Part shown: positions 38,179 to 45,257 of the stretch, piece after piece
Layout of the letters: each line of letters opens with the position of its first letter
Position numbering within the stretch: the stretch's first letter is position 1
From: a bacterium
GTDB taxonomy: Bacteria; Myxococcota; UBA727; JAUIJE01
Reading direction: 5' to 3'
NCBI GenBank assembly: GCA_030431455.1
Contig: JAUIJE010000003.1
Span: 638,360 to 702,359, forward strand
DNA: 64,000 bases
Notes under the pieces: generated by a model
Seen by the model: only the letters and a program-made list of their open reading frames with translations
Database searches by the model: none
What the model was told of the DNA's origin: nothing
Position numbers and translations under genes: made by a program

Positions 38179-38200
38179 TGAACCCCCAAAGGAGCCCTCC

Positions 38201-39454
38201 ATGAGCCTCTACAGCGCGATGTACACCAGCGTCACCGGCCTGACCACCAGCAGCCAGGACCTCGGCGTCGTCAGCGACAACATCGCCAACGCCAACACCA
38301 TCGGCTTCAAAGGAAGCCGCGCGTCCTTCCAAGACATCCTCGGCATGAACTACGGCCCCCGCGGCCAAGGCGGCCTCGGCGCCCGCCTGCAAGCGATCCA
38401 GAAGATCCTCACCCAAGGCGCCCTGACCTCCACCGGGCTTGCCACAGATTTGGCGCTGCAGGGTCCGGGCTTCTTTATGGTCGAAGCCCCCGACGGCACC
38501 GCCGCCTACACCCGGGCCGGGCAGTTCACCGTCGACGAACAGGGCGACCTGGTGAACCTCGAGGGGCTCAAGGTGCAAGGCTACGGCGCGGACCCGATCA
38601 CCGGTCAGGTCAGCGGCACCCTCGGCTCGCTGCAAGTGGGCAACGCCAGCACCCCGCCGAACGCCACCACCGAGATCATCGCCCGCGGCAATCTCGAAGC
38701 GAGTGCGCCCAACCAAATCAACACCCCCTACGACCCCAACGACTCGGACTCGTACGAGCACTCCATCTCCACCGTGGTCTACGACAGCCTCGGCAACGCC
38801 ATCGAAGCGCAGATTCATTTCGTGCAAAACGGCACTCCCGACGACTGGACCTTCCACGTCGTCACCGACGGCGGAAACCTCAACGGCGGCACCCCCGGCG
38901 TGCTCACTGAAGTGGGCCAGGGTGACCTGACCTTTGACACCACCGGGGCGGTCACCGCCCAGTCCGCCACCACGTTCTCGTTCGACTTCTCCACCGGCGG
39001 CACCGCCCCGCAGGACATCGACATCGATCTGTCGGACATCACCGCCAACGCCAACACGTCGGCCACGTCGTTCATCAGCCAGGACGGCTACACCGCGGGC
39101 GAGCTCGCCAACATCCAGATCGACAACGAGGGCAACATCGTGGGGGCCTTCACCAACGGCGAAAGCCGCACCCTCGGCCAGGTCGCCATCGCCGACTTCG
39201 CGGGGGCGGACAAGCTCGAGCGCCTCGGGGGCAACATGTTCCGTGAGACCCGCGACTCGGGCCCTCCCGTCGTCGGCGCGGCCGGCACCGGCGGGCGCGG
39301 CACCCTCGTGGCCGGGGCCCTGGAGCTGTCCAACGTCGACCTCGCCGGCGAGTTCGTCCGGATGATCGTCGCCCAACGCGGCTTCCAGGCCAACGGCAAG
39401 GCCATCACCACCGCCGACACCCTGCTCGGCGAACTGATGCAGCTCAAGCGCTAG
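38201..39454 (+). CDS. flgE: Flagellar hook protein FlgE
   Basis: The gene encodes 417 residues. The N-terminus (YSAMYTSVTGLTTSSQDLGVVSDNIANANTIGFKGSR, seen in parts) carries the rod/hook signature; later FFMVEAPDGTAAYTRAGQFTVDEQGDLV and the C-terminal AGEFVRMIVAQRGFQANGKAITTADTLL-like helix are typical. FlgE makes the hook outside the cell. The ATG follows AAAGGAG. The frame is open far upstream, but the promoter and ribosome site fix this start. fliL follows after 46 bases. Confidence 0.95.
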   Translation: MSLYSAMYTSVTGLTTSSQDLGVVSDNIANANTIGFKGSRASFQDILGMNYGPRGQGGLGARLQAIQKILTQGALTSTGLATDLALQGPGFFMVEAPDGTAAYTRAGQFTVDEQGDLVNLEGLKVQGYGADPITGQVSGTLGSLQVGNASTPPNATTEIIARGNLEASAPNQINTPYDPNDSDSYEHSISTVVYDSLGNAIEAQIHFVQNGTPDDWTFHVVTDGGNLNGGTPGVLTEVGQGDLTFDTTGAVTAQSATTFSFDFSTGGTAPQDIDIDLSDITANANTSATSFISQDGYTAGELANIQIDNEGNIVGAFTNGESRTLGQVAIADFAGADKLERLGGNMFRETRDSGPPVVGAAGTGGRGTLVAGALELSNVDLAGEFVRMIVAQRGFQANGKAITTADTLLGELMQLKR

Positions 39455-39500
39455 GCCCTATTTTTCCGCTGACCGTCCCTGGCCGCTAGGAGACAATGCC

Positions 39501-40049
39501 ATGGCAGACGACAAGAAACCCGACGAAGGTGCCGACGACGCGCCCGCCAAATCCGGCGGGGGCGTCGTGCCCCTCATCCTCGGGGTGCTCAACCTTTTGG
39601 TCACCGGCGGCCTCGCCGCGGCCATCTTCCTCGGCCTCGGGCCGTCCAGCCCCGGCACCGCCGCCCCCGCCGACCAGGTGGGGGACGGCGGGGTCCCGCT
39701 CGACGAGAACGGCAAGCCGATCAAACCCAAAGAAGAGGACGAGGGCCCTGGCCCGCTGGTTCAGCTCGACGACTTTGTGGTCCAGCTTCGCAACCCCGAG
39801 TTCGATCGCTACGTGCGCGTGCGGTTTCACGTCGAGGTCAAGGACGACGACTACATCGCCGACATCGAGAAGAACGCCCCCATCATCCGCGATGACTTCA
39901 TCCGCTACCTGTCCGACCGCACCTTCGAGGAGCTTCGCGGCTCTCAAGGCCTGAAGCGGACCAAAGAAGAGCTCTTCCAGCACCTCATCACGGTCATTCC
40001 CCCCGAGAAGGTCAACAACCTCCTCATCACCAAGTTCGTGGTGCAATAA
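39501..40049 (+). CDS. fliL: Flagellar basal-body-associated protein FliL
   Basis: The gene encodes 182 residues: a short cytoplasmic tail, one transmembrane helix (about 18-40), a Pro/Gly linker and the periplasmic FliL domain (LVQLDDFVVQLRNPEFDRYVRVRFHVEVKDD, IIRDDFIRYLSDRTFEELRGSQGLKRTKEEL). FliL supports the stator and motor torque. It starts within an AATGCCATGGCA sequence that resembles the dispersed motif (39494-39506). fliM follows with no gap. Confidence 0.93.
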   Translation: MADDKKPDEGADDAPAKSGGGVVPLILGVLNLLVTGGLAAAIFLGLGPSSPGTAAPADQVGDGGVPLDENGKPIKPKEEDEGPGPLVQLDDFVVQLRNPEFDRYVRVRFHVEVKDDDYIADIEKNAPIIRDDFIRYLSDRTFEELRGSQGLKRTKEELFQHLITVIPPEKVNNLLITKFVVQ

Positions 40050-40050
40050 C

Positions 40051-41433
40051 ATGCCGTCCCCCCTCGAACCCGAAGAACTCGGCTCCCTGATGGCCGCCAT
40101 CGGGGAGGCGGGACAGGCCGCGCGCAACCTCGGGCCCGAGCCCGTCCCCGTCGACCTCACCAACCCCGAGCGCAACATCCCCGAGCCCATGCCCGCCCTC
40201 GAGGCGGCGCACGAACGGCTCGGGGCCCAGTTCGCCCGGGCGGTCGCGGGACGGACCCGGCGCCACTTCGCCATCTACCCGGGCCGCATCGTGCGCGCCC
40301 GGGGCGACGAGCTGCGCGACCTGATGGCCCCCCCCGCGGTCATCGCCGTGCTCGACGTGCTGCACAGCCGGGCCCAAGGCCTACTTATCCTCGAGCGCAA
40401 CCTCGCCGAGGGACTGCTCTCGGCCGGCCTCGGCCTCGCCGCCGGGGCCGAGGCGCTCGAGCCCGGCGACGACCAGTTCACCCACCTCGAGCGCCTGGTC
40501 CTGCGGCGCATCCTGTCGCTGATCGAACGCCCGGTGTTCGACGCCTACCGCGACATCACCAAGCTCGGGATCAAGGTCGCGCGCATCGAGAGCGACCCCC
40601 GCTTGGCCGAGGTCATCGACCCCCGCGACGTGGCCCTGATGGCGTCGTTCACCGCGCGCGGCGAGCTCGAGGGCAGCTTCAAGCTCGCCCTGCCCTTCTC
40701 GGTGCTCGAGCGCGCCCGCCAAGAGCTCGTGCGCCTGCCCCCCCGCGACATCGTGCCCCCGCCGCCGACGCTGCTCACCCGCATGCGCTCGGCGGTCGAA
40801 CACGTGAAGGTCCAAGTCGACGTCGACCTCGGCCGCCGCCCCTCGACCATGGCCCGGGTGGCCGGGCTCCGGGCCGGCGACATCGTGGCCCTCGACGCGG
40901 ACGAAAACACCCCCCTGGCGGTGCGCGTCAACGGTCTGACGAAACTCTGGGGTTTCCCCACCGTGAGCGACGGTTCGTTGGCGGTCGAAGTCACCGCGCT
41001 GGCGGACAAGCTCGGCGATCCCGACGGCATTCCGCTTGGTTATGGGCCCGACGGGGGGGCGGACCAACCTGGCGCGGACCTTGAAAAACAAGGGACGTCC
41101 CCCGCCCTACCCGAGGCTTCCATGGCTGACACCAATCCCGACGAGAGCCTGGCCATGGCCGCGATGCCCACCGCACCGCTGGCCAAGCTCGATCTCGACG
41201 ACGTTCAAGTTCACATCACGGTCCGGCTCGGCCGCACCACCCTCACCATCGGCGAGGTCATGCAGATGCAAACCGGCAGCGTGATCAAGCTCGACAAGGC
41301 CGCCGGCGAATCCCTCGACGTGCTCGTCAACGGCCGGCTCATCGGCAAGGGCGAGGCGGTGGTGGTCGGTGACCGCTTCGGGGTCCGGCTCACCTCGGTG
41401 CTCGAAAAAGACGACCTGGCCGGGGGGCAATGA
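40051..41433 (+). CDS. fliM: FliM-FliN fusion, C-ring switch protein
   Basis: A single frame of 460 residues carries FliM and FliN. The N-terminus (PLEPEELGSLMAAIGE) resembles the CheY-binding peptide of FliM. The FliM CheC-like middle domain spans about 50-230, a first SpoA domain about 250-325, and after an Ala/Pro linker a second SpoA domain (LDLDDVQVHITVRLGRTTLTIGEVMQM) about 385-450 corresponds to FliN. An in-frame ATG at 41122, after cccgaggcttcc, could start a separate FliN of 103 residues, as known for SctQ-type proteins. The gene is followed by fliO with a 4-base overlap. Confidence 0.88.
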   Translation: MPSPLEPEELGSLMAAIGEAGQAARNLGPEPVPVDLTNPERNIPEPMPALEAAHERLGAQFARAVAGRTRRHFAIYPGRIVRARGDELRDLMAPPAVIAVLDVLHSRAQGLLILERNLAEGLLSAGLGLAAGAEALEPGDDQFTHLERLVLRRILSLIERPVFDAYRDITKLGIKVARIESDPRLAEVIDPRDVALMASFTARGELEGSFKLALPFSVLERARQELVRLPPRDIVPPPPTLLTRMRSAVEHVKVQVDVDLGRRPSTMARVAGLRAGDIVALDADENTPLAVRVNGLTKLWGFPTVSDGSLAVEVTALADKLGDPDGIPLGYGPDGGADQPGADLEKQGTSPALPEASMADTNPDESLAMAAMPTAPLAKLDLDDVQVHITVRLGRTTLTIGEVMQMQTGSVIKLDKAAGESLDVLVNGRLIGKGEAVVVGDRFGVRLTSVLEKDDLAGGQ

Positions 41434-42113
41434 TGCAAAGCCTCCTCGCCGCCACCTGCTTGATGTGGTCCGCCGCCAGCGGGGCCCCCTCGCTCAGTGA
41501 CATTGTAGCGCTGGGCGACGCCGCCCCCGTGCCGGTGGTGGCCGCGCCCCAAAAGGCCGAGACCCCCGCCCCCCTCACCGCGCCCCGGCTGAAGAAGGCC
41601 GCGCCCCCCGCCGAGCGGGCGCCGTTCCCCACCATCGCCGCGTCCGACGTCGGCCCCGAGACGATGCAGGGGTCGCTCAAGACCTGGCTGCTGCTCGGGG
41701 TGTTCGCCGCGGTGGGCCTGGTCCTGCTCAAGACCCGACGCAAAGGCATTGGCACCCGCACCATCTCCGTGATCGAACGGGTGGGTCTGGCCAAAGGCCG
41801 TGAGCTCTTGCTGGTCCAGGTCGCCGACCAGGTCATGATGCTCAGCTCGTCGGACAAGGGCGTGCACATCCTGCGCGACCACGTCGACATCAAGGCCGCG
41901 GCCGAAGCCGCGCCCGCGGTGCCCAAGTCCTGGGTGCAGCACCTGTCCACCGCCCTGCACGGCCGGGTCCCCAGCCTCGACGAAGCCCTCGAGCCCATGC
42001 TCCCGAGCCCGGCCCCGTCGAGCAAAGCCATCGAGTCCACGGAGGACGCGGAGATTCGGCGCAAGCTGATGGCCGCGCTGTCCGCCGAAGGGCCCACCCG
42101 GAGGACGGCGTGA
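41430..42113 (+). CDS. fliO: Flagellar biosynthesis protein FliO
   Basis: The gene encodes 227 residues. After a hydrophobic N-terminal stretch and an Ala/Pro region comes one transmembrane helix (about 84-100, LLLGVFAAVGLVLL). A FliO-type domain follows (ISVIERVGLAKGRELLLVQVADQVMMLSSSDKGVHIL). FliO helps FliP assemble in the export gate. It overlaps fliMN and fliP by four bases each. Sites like the dispersed motif occur at 41493 and 41739. Confidence 0.9.
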   Translation: MMQSLLAATCLMWSAASGAPSLSDIVALGDAAPVPVVAAPQKAETPAPLTAPRLKKAAPPAERAPFPTIAASDVGPETMQGSLKTWLLLGVFAAVGLVLLKTRRKGIGTRTISVIERVGLAKGRELLLVQVADQVMMLSSSDKGVHILRDHVDIKAAAEAAPAVPKSWVQHLSTALHGRVPSLDEALEPMLPSPAPSSKAIESTEDAEIRRKLMAALSAEGPTRRTA

Positions 42114-42784
42114 ACCCCGCGCTCATCGAGCAAGGACTGACCCTCTCGGTCAACGGGGCGGTGTCCGGCCCGATGAAAATCTTCCTGCTGCTCACCGCGC
42201 TCTCGGTCCTGCCCGCGATCGTGATCTCGGTGACCAGCTTCGCGCGCATTGTCATTGTGCTGAGCCTGCTCCGCCAGGCGCTGGGCACGCCCCAGCTGCC
42301 GCCCAACCCGGTGCTCATCGGCTTGTCGCTGTTCATGACCGTGTTCGTGATGGGCGGGCCGCTCTCCACCGTATACGACACCGCGGTGGCGCCCATGCTC
42401 GACGACAAAGTGTCCATGACCGAGGCCTTGGCCCGGGCCGAGCGCCCCCTCGCCGACTTCATGCTCAGCCAGACCCGGGAGACGGACCTCGCGCTGTTCT
42501 ACGACATGACCGACCTGCCCGCGCCCCAGACCCCCGAAGAGGTCTCGTTCCGGGTGCTGGTGCCCGCGTTTATGGTCAGCGAGCTGACCACCGCGTTCAC
42601 GATTGGGCTCTACCTGTTCATTCCGCTGCTGCTCATCGACCTGCTGGTGAGCGCCCTGCTCATGGCCCTGGGCATGATGATGGTGCCCCCGTCGATGATT
42701 TCGCTGCCGGTCAAGCTCGGGGTGTTCGTGCTCGCCGACGGGTGGTCGTTGGTCATCGGCAACCTCGCCAAGTCCTTCTCGTGA
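42110..42784 (+). CDS. fliP: Flagellar export gate protein FliP
   Basis: The gene encodes 224 residues. Conserved FliP features include VISVTSFARIVIVLSLLRQALGTPQLPPNPVLIGLSLFMTVFVM and a late MVPPSMISLPVKLGVFVLADGW. There is no obvious cleavable signal peptide. Four membrane helices are predicted. FliP, FliQ and FliR form the core of the export channel. fliQ follows after 27 bases. Confidence 0.97.
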   Translation: MNPALIEQGLTLSVNGAVSGPMKIFLLLTALSVLPAIVISVTSFARIVIVLSLLRQALGTPQLPPNPVLIGLSLFMTVFVMGGPLSTVYDTAVAPMLDDKVSMTEALARAERPLADFMLSQTRETDLALFYDMTDLPAPQTPEEVSFRVLVPAFMVSELTTAFTIGLYLFIPLLLIDLLVSALLMALGMMMVPPSMISLPVKLGVFVLADGWSLVIGNLAKSFS

Positions 42785-42811
42785 CCCTTTGTGCTTGAGG
42801 CCTGATTCGCC

Positions 42812-43069
42812 ATGAACCCCGTCGAGATTCCCTTTGCCCTGGTGCGCGAGAGTTTCACCCTCCTCCTCGTGGTGGGGGGCCCCATCTTCGCCACCATCGT
42901 GTCGGTGGGTCTGTTCGTGGGGGCGCTCCAGGCCGCGACCCAGATCAACGACCCCGCGCTGAGCTTCGTACCCCGGATGATCGCCCTCGGCACCCTGCTG
43001 CTCGCGGCCGGGGGCTGGATGCTCGACACCCTGGTGGCCTTTTTCGTCGGGGCCGCGGGGAGGTTCTAG
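42812..43069 (+). CDS. fliQ: Flagellar export gate protein FliQ
   Basis: The gene encodes 85 residues, two predicted membrane helices and a short loop, the usual FliQ size. It contains GLFVGALQAATQINDPALSFVPRMIAL, close to the conserved GLLVAIFQAATQI...L.FIPK pattern. It is followed by fliR after 6 bases. Confidence 0.95.
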   Translation: MNPVEIPFALVRESFTLLLVVGGPIFATIVSVGLFVGALQAATQINDPALSFVPRMIALGTLLLAAGGWMLDTLVAFFVGAAGRF

Positions 43070-43075
43070 CCCGCG

Positions 43076-43819
43076 ATGGATCTGACCGGCTCTTTGCTTG
43101 CTGTCACATTGGTGCTCGTCCGGGTGGTGGGCTTTTTTATGTGGCTGCCCGTCATCGGGGGCGAGGGCGTGCCCAGCCGGGTCCGCCTCGGCTTCGGGGT
43201 CGCGGTCACCCTCGCGGTGGTCTCGTTCGTGCCCCCCCCGGCGGTCACCGACCAGCGCTTGTCCCATTTGGTCGTGGCCCTGGTCTCGGAGGTGGGGCTC
43301 GGCATCTCCGCGGGGCTGATCACCAAGATGTTCTTCCTCGCCCTCGAGGGGGCGGGCCACGCCGCGGGCAACGTCATGGGCATGGGCTTCGCCCAGACCT
43401 TCAACCCCGTCACCGGCACCCAATCCAACCCCCTGAGCAAACTCCTCACCCTCAGCGGCATGGCCTTCGCCCTCCACCAAGGTTTTCACGCTGAGGCCAT
43501 CGCCTGGCTCGCCCATTCCCTGGTGGTCTTCCCCGTGGGCGAAGCCCCCTCGTGGCTCGCGGTGTCCCAAGGCCTGGTCACCCACGCCCTCGGCAGCATC
43601 GTGCTCGCCGTCCGCCTCGGCTTCCCCGTCGTCGGCGCGGTGACATTGGGCCACATCACCCTCGGCCTCCTCGGCCGCACCGCCCCCCAGCTCAATCTCC
43701 AAGCGGTGGGCTTTTCCATCGCCGTCGTCGCCGGCGGCGTCGTCGTCTACCAATCGGTGTACGACATCGGCCGCGCCGCGGCCGAGGCGATGGTCCACGG
43801 GCTGTGGACCTTGGCGTAA
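43076..43819 (+). CDS. fliR: Flagellar export gate protein FliR
   Basis: The gene encodes 247 residues with about six hydrophobic helices and the FliR patterns FFMWLPVIGGEGVPSRVRLGFGVAV, EVGLGISAGLITKMFF and MGMGFAQTFNPVTGTQ. It completes the FliP-FliQ-FliR set. The stop is followed at once by a small hairpin and then by the duplicated flhB start, so flhB is separated by 357 bases in an operon that is otherwise tightly packed. Confidence 0.95.
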   Translation: MDLTGSLLAVTLVLVRVVGFFMWLPVIGGEGVPSRVRLGFGVAVTLAVVSFVPPPAVTDQRLSHLVVALVSEVGLGISAGLITKMFFLALEGAGHAAGNVMGMGFAQTFNPVTGTQSNPLSKLLTLSGMAFALHQGFHAEAIAWLAHSLVVFPVGEAPSWLAVSQGLVTHALGSIVLAVRLGFPVVGAVTLGHITLGLLGRTAPQLNLQAVGFSIAVVAGGVVVYQSVYDIGRAAAEAMVHGLWTLA

Positions 43820-43863
43820 AGGGGCCTCACCCCTAGATGAAGATCGTCAAACATCTGACGATC
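43820..43863 (+). terminator. Two hairpins after fliR
   Basis: AGGGG-CCTCA-CCCCT (43820-43834) starts one base after the fliR stop. GATCGTCA-AACATC-TGACGATC (43842-43863) is a perfect 8-base stem with a 6-base loop. Neither has a run of T after it, so any termination would be partial; mRNA processing or translation control for flhB is as likely. Confidence 0.45.
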
Positions 43864-43873
43864 CGCTTCAAAC

Positions 43874-43930
43874 AAACCAGGCATAGCTGATGCACACATC
43901 TCTGTGATGTCAGACGCCGACCGCGACGAC
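43874..43930 (+). repeat. Upstream copy of the flhB start region
   Basis: These 57 bases match 44144-44200 with one mismatch (43921 C against A). The repeat includes the leader hairpins GCAT-AGCTG-ATGC and CACA-TCTC-TGTG, the ATG at 43907 and the first eight codons of flhB (MSDADRDD against MSDAERDD). After it the frame runs into the hairpin element and stops at 44060-44062, giving a 51-residue decoy peptide. Confidence 0.92.
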
Positions 43931-44118
43931 GTGTCGTATGCGCCAGCATACGACACGCCGCGACGCGAGCGCAGCGAGCATGGAGCGGCGACACCGGGGA
44001 GGAGCGGCAACGCTTCGCGTTGCTCAAGCCATTCCGAAGGAATGGCCACGCGATCTCGCTGAGCTTGCGAAGCGTGAGCCGCGGAGGGGGAGGGGACCTC
44101 CCCCCAGCGGTCGGCGTC
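43913..44118. other. Multi-hairpin element bounded by 12-base inverted repeats
   Basis: The ends GACGCCGACCGC (43913-43924) and GCGGTCGGCGTC (44107-44118) are perfect inverted repeats. Inside are a stem with arm CGTGTCGTATGC and a 4-base loop (43930-43957), GCAACGC-TTC-GCGTTGC (44007-44023), GCCATTCC-GAA-GGAATGGC (44028-44046), a weaker GCTT-GCG-AAGC (44063-44073), and GGGGGAGG-GGA-CCTCCCCC (44086-44104). All loops are 3-4 bases. No long frame or transposase is present. It looks like a structured RNA or a small non-autonomous mobile element. Confidence 0.8.
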
Positions 44119-44143
44119 ACGCAAATGTCGGAAAAGACCGCAA

Positions 44144-44200
44144 AAACCAGGCATAGCTGATGCACACATCTCTGTGATGTCAGACGCCGAACGCGACGAC
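44144..44200 (+). repeat. Downstream copy that provides the working flhB start
   Basis: This is the second copy of the 57-base duplication. Its ATG at 44177 opens the full flhB gene. It carries A where copy 1 has C (44191), and this base breaks one pair of the element's inverted-repeat sequence. The repeat distance is 270 bases. Confidence 0.92.
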
Positions 44201-45247
44201 AAAACAGAAGAGCCATCTTTACAGAGACTTGACCAGCTCCGGAAAGACGGCGATGTGGCGATGTCCAAGGACATCGTCAGCGGTTTGGCGTTTGTGGCCG
44301 GGGCGCTGGCCATCATCTCCGCCGCGCCCACGGTGACCACGCAGCTCATCGGGCTGGTGCGCACGTCGATGAGCCAGGCCGGTCGGCTGCCCAAGACCGC
44401 CAAAGATGGGCTCAGCGATCTGCTCGACGCGGCCCTCATGCCGATGGGGCTGACCTTCGTGGCCGTGCTCGCGGCGGGGGCGATGGCCTTTTTCGCCACC
44501 GCGGCCCAGACCCAGATGGGGTTTTGGCCGGAGAAGCTCAAGCCGGACCCGAAGAAGATGTTTCAGGTCCAGCGGCTCACGAAGGTGTTCAAACGCGAGT
44601 TCGTCACCGACCTGCTGCTCGCGTTCCTCAAGGCGTTCGCGTTGCTCGGGCTGGTGCTGTTCTCGGTGGGGGACACCTGGCGCACCTGGCCGGGCCAGCT
44701 GTTCGCCCCCGTGGAGCACGGGCCCGCGGCGTGGTCGGCCCTGCTCGCGGGGGTGCTCCGGGGCGCCGCAGTGGCATTGGTGGCGATCGGGGGCATCGAC
44801 TACTTCGTCCAGCACCGGCGCTACATGGACAAAGCGCGCATGACCAAAGAAGAGCTCAAGCGCGAACACAAGGACAACGAGGGCGACCCCCTCATCAAGA
44901 GCCAACGCAAGCGCAAACACCGCGAAATGTCCCAAGGCCGCATCGCCGAGGACGTGCCCGGTGCGGACGTGGTCGTGGTCAACCCCACCCACATCGCCAT
45001 CGCCATCCGCTACCGGGCCGGGGTCGACCGGGCCCCCACCGTGGTGTGCAAAGGCAAAGACCACCGCGCGGACCAAATCCGCGCCACCGCGCGCGAACAC
45101 GGCGTGCCCATCGTCAAAGACATCCCTCTCGCCCGTCTTCTGTTCAAGCAGGTCAAAGTCGGCCGCGCCGTGCCCGAGGAAAGCTACCGGGCGGTGGCCG
45201 CGGTGTTGGCCTTCGTCTACCGCACCACCGGCCGCCGTCCGCAATAG
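44177..45247 (+). CDS. flhB: Flagellar export switch protein FlhB
   Basis: The gene encodes 356 residues. The DDKTEEPS start motif, four membrane helices (about 33-55, 90-112, 145-165, 185-205) and the cytoplasmic domain with the self-cleavage motif NPTH (VVVVNPTHIAIAIRYRAG) are all present. FlhB receives the hook-length signal from FliK. The GTG at 44174 is in frame one codon before the ATG, so either could be used. Only the start region is duplicated; the rest is single-copy and intact. flhA follows after 10 bases. Confidence 0.96.
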   Translation: MSDAERDDKTEEPSLQRLDQLRKDGDVAMSKDIVSGLAFVAGALAIISAAPTVTTQLIGLVRTSMSQAGRLPKTAKDGLSDLLDAALMPMGLTFVAVLAAGAMAFFATAAQTQMGFWPEKLKPDPKKMFQVQRLTKVFKREFVTDLLLAFLKAFALLGLVLFSVGDTWRTWPGQLFAPVEHGPAAWSALLAGVLRGAAVALVAIGGIDYFVQHRRYMDKARMTKEELKREHKDNEGDPLIKSQRKRKHREMSQGRIAEDVPGADVVVVNPTHIAIAIRYRAGVDRAPTVVCKGKDHRADQIRATAREHGVPIVKDIPLARLLFKQVKVGRAVPEESYRAVAAVLAFVYRTTGRRPQ

Positions 45248-45257
45248 GGAATAGCGA

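Noticed and set aside
41390-43798. An 802-residue minus-strand open frame opposite fliO-fliP-fliQ-fliR
   Set aside because: It is His/Gly/Arg/Glu-rich without family features and lies over four clearly recognised export genes; long antisense frames are common in such GC-rich DNA.
43907-44062. A 51-residue frame from the first flhB-like ATG
   Set aside because: It shares only the first eight codons with flhB and then runs through hairpins. I treat it as a decoy or remnant, not as a functional protein, though a leader-peptide role is possible.
43913-44118. Integron attC site or insertion sequence
   Set aside because: No transposase or integrase gene, no R/L boxes of attC that I can recognise, and there are too many separate hairpins; left as an unnamed structured element.
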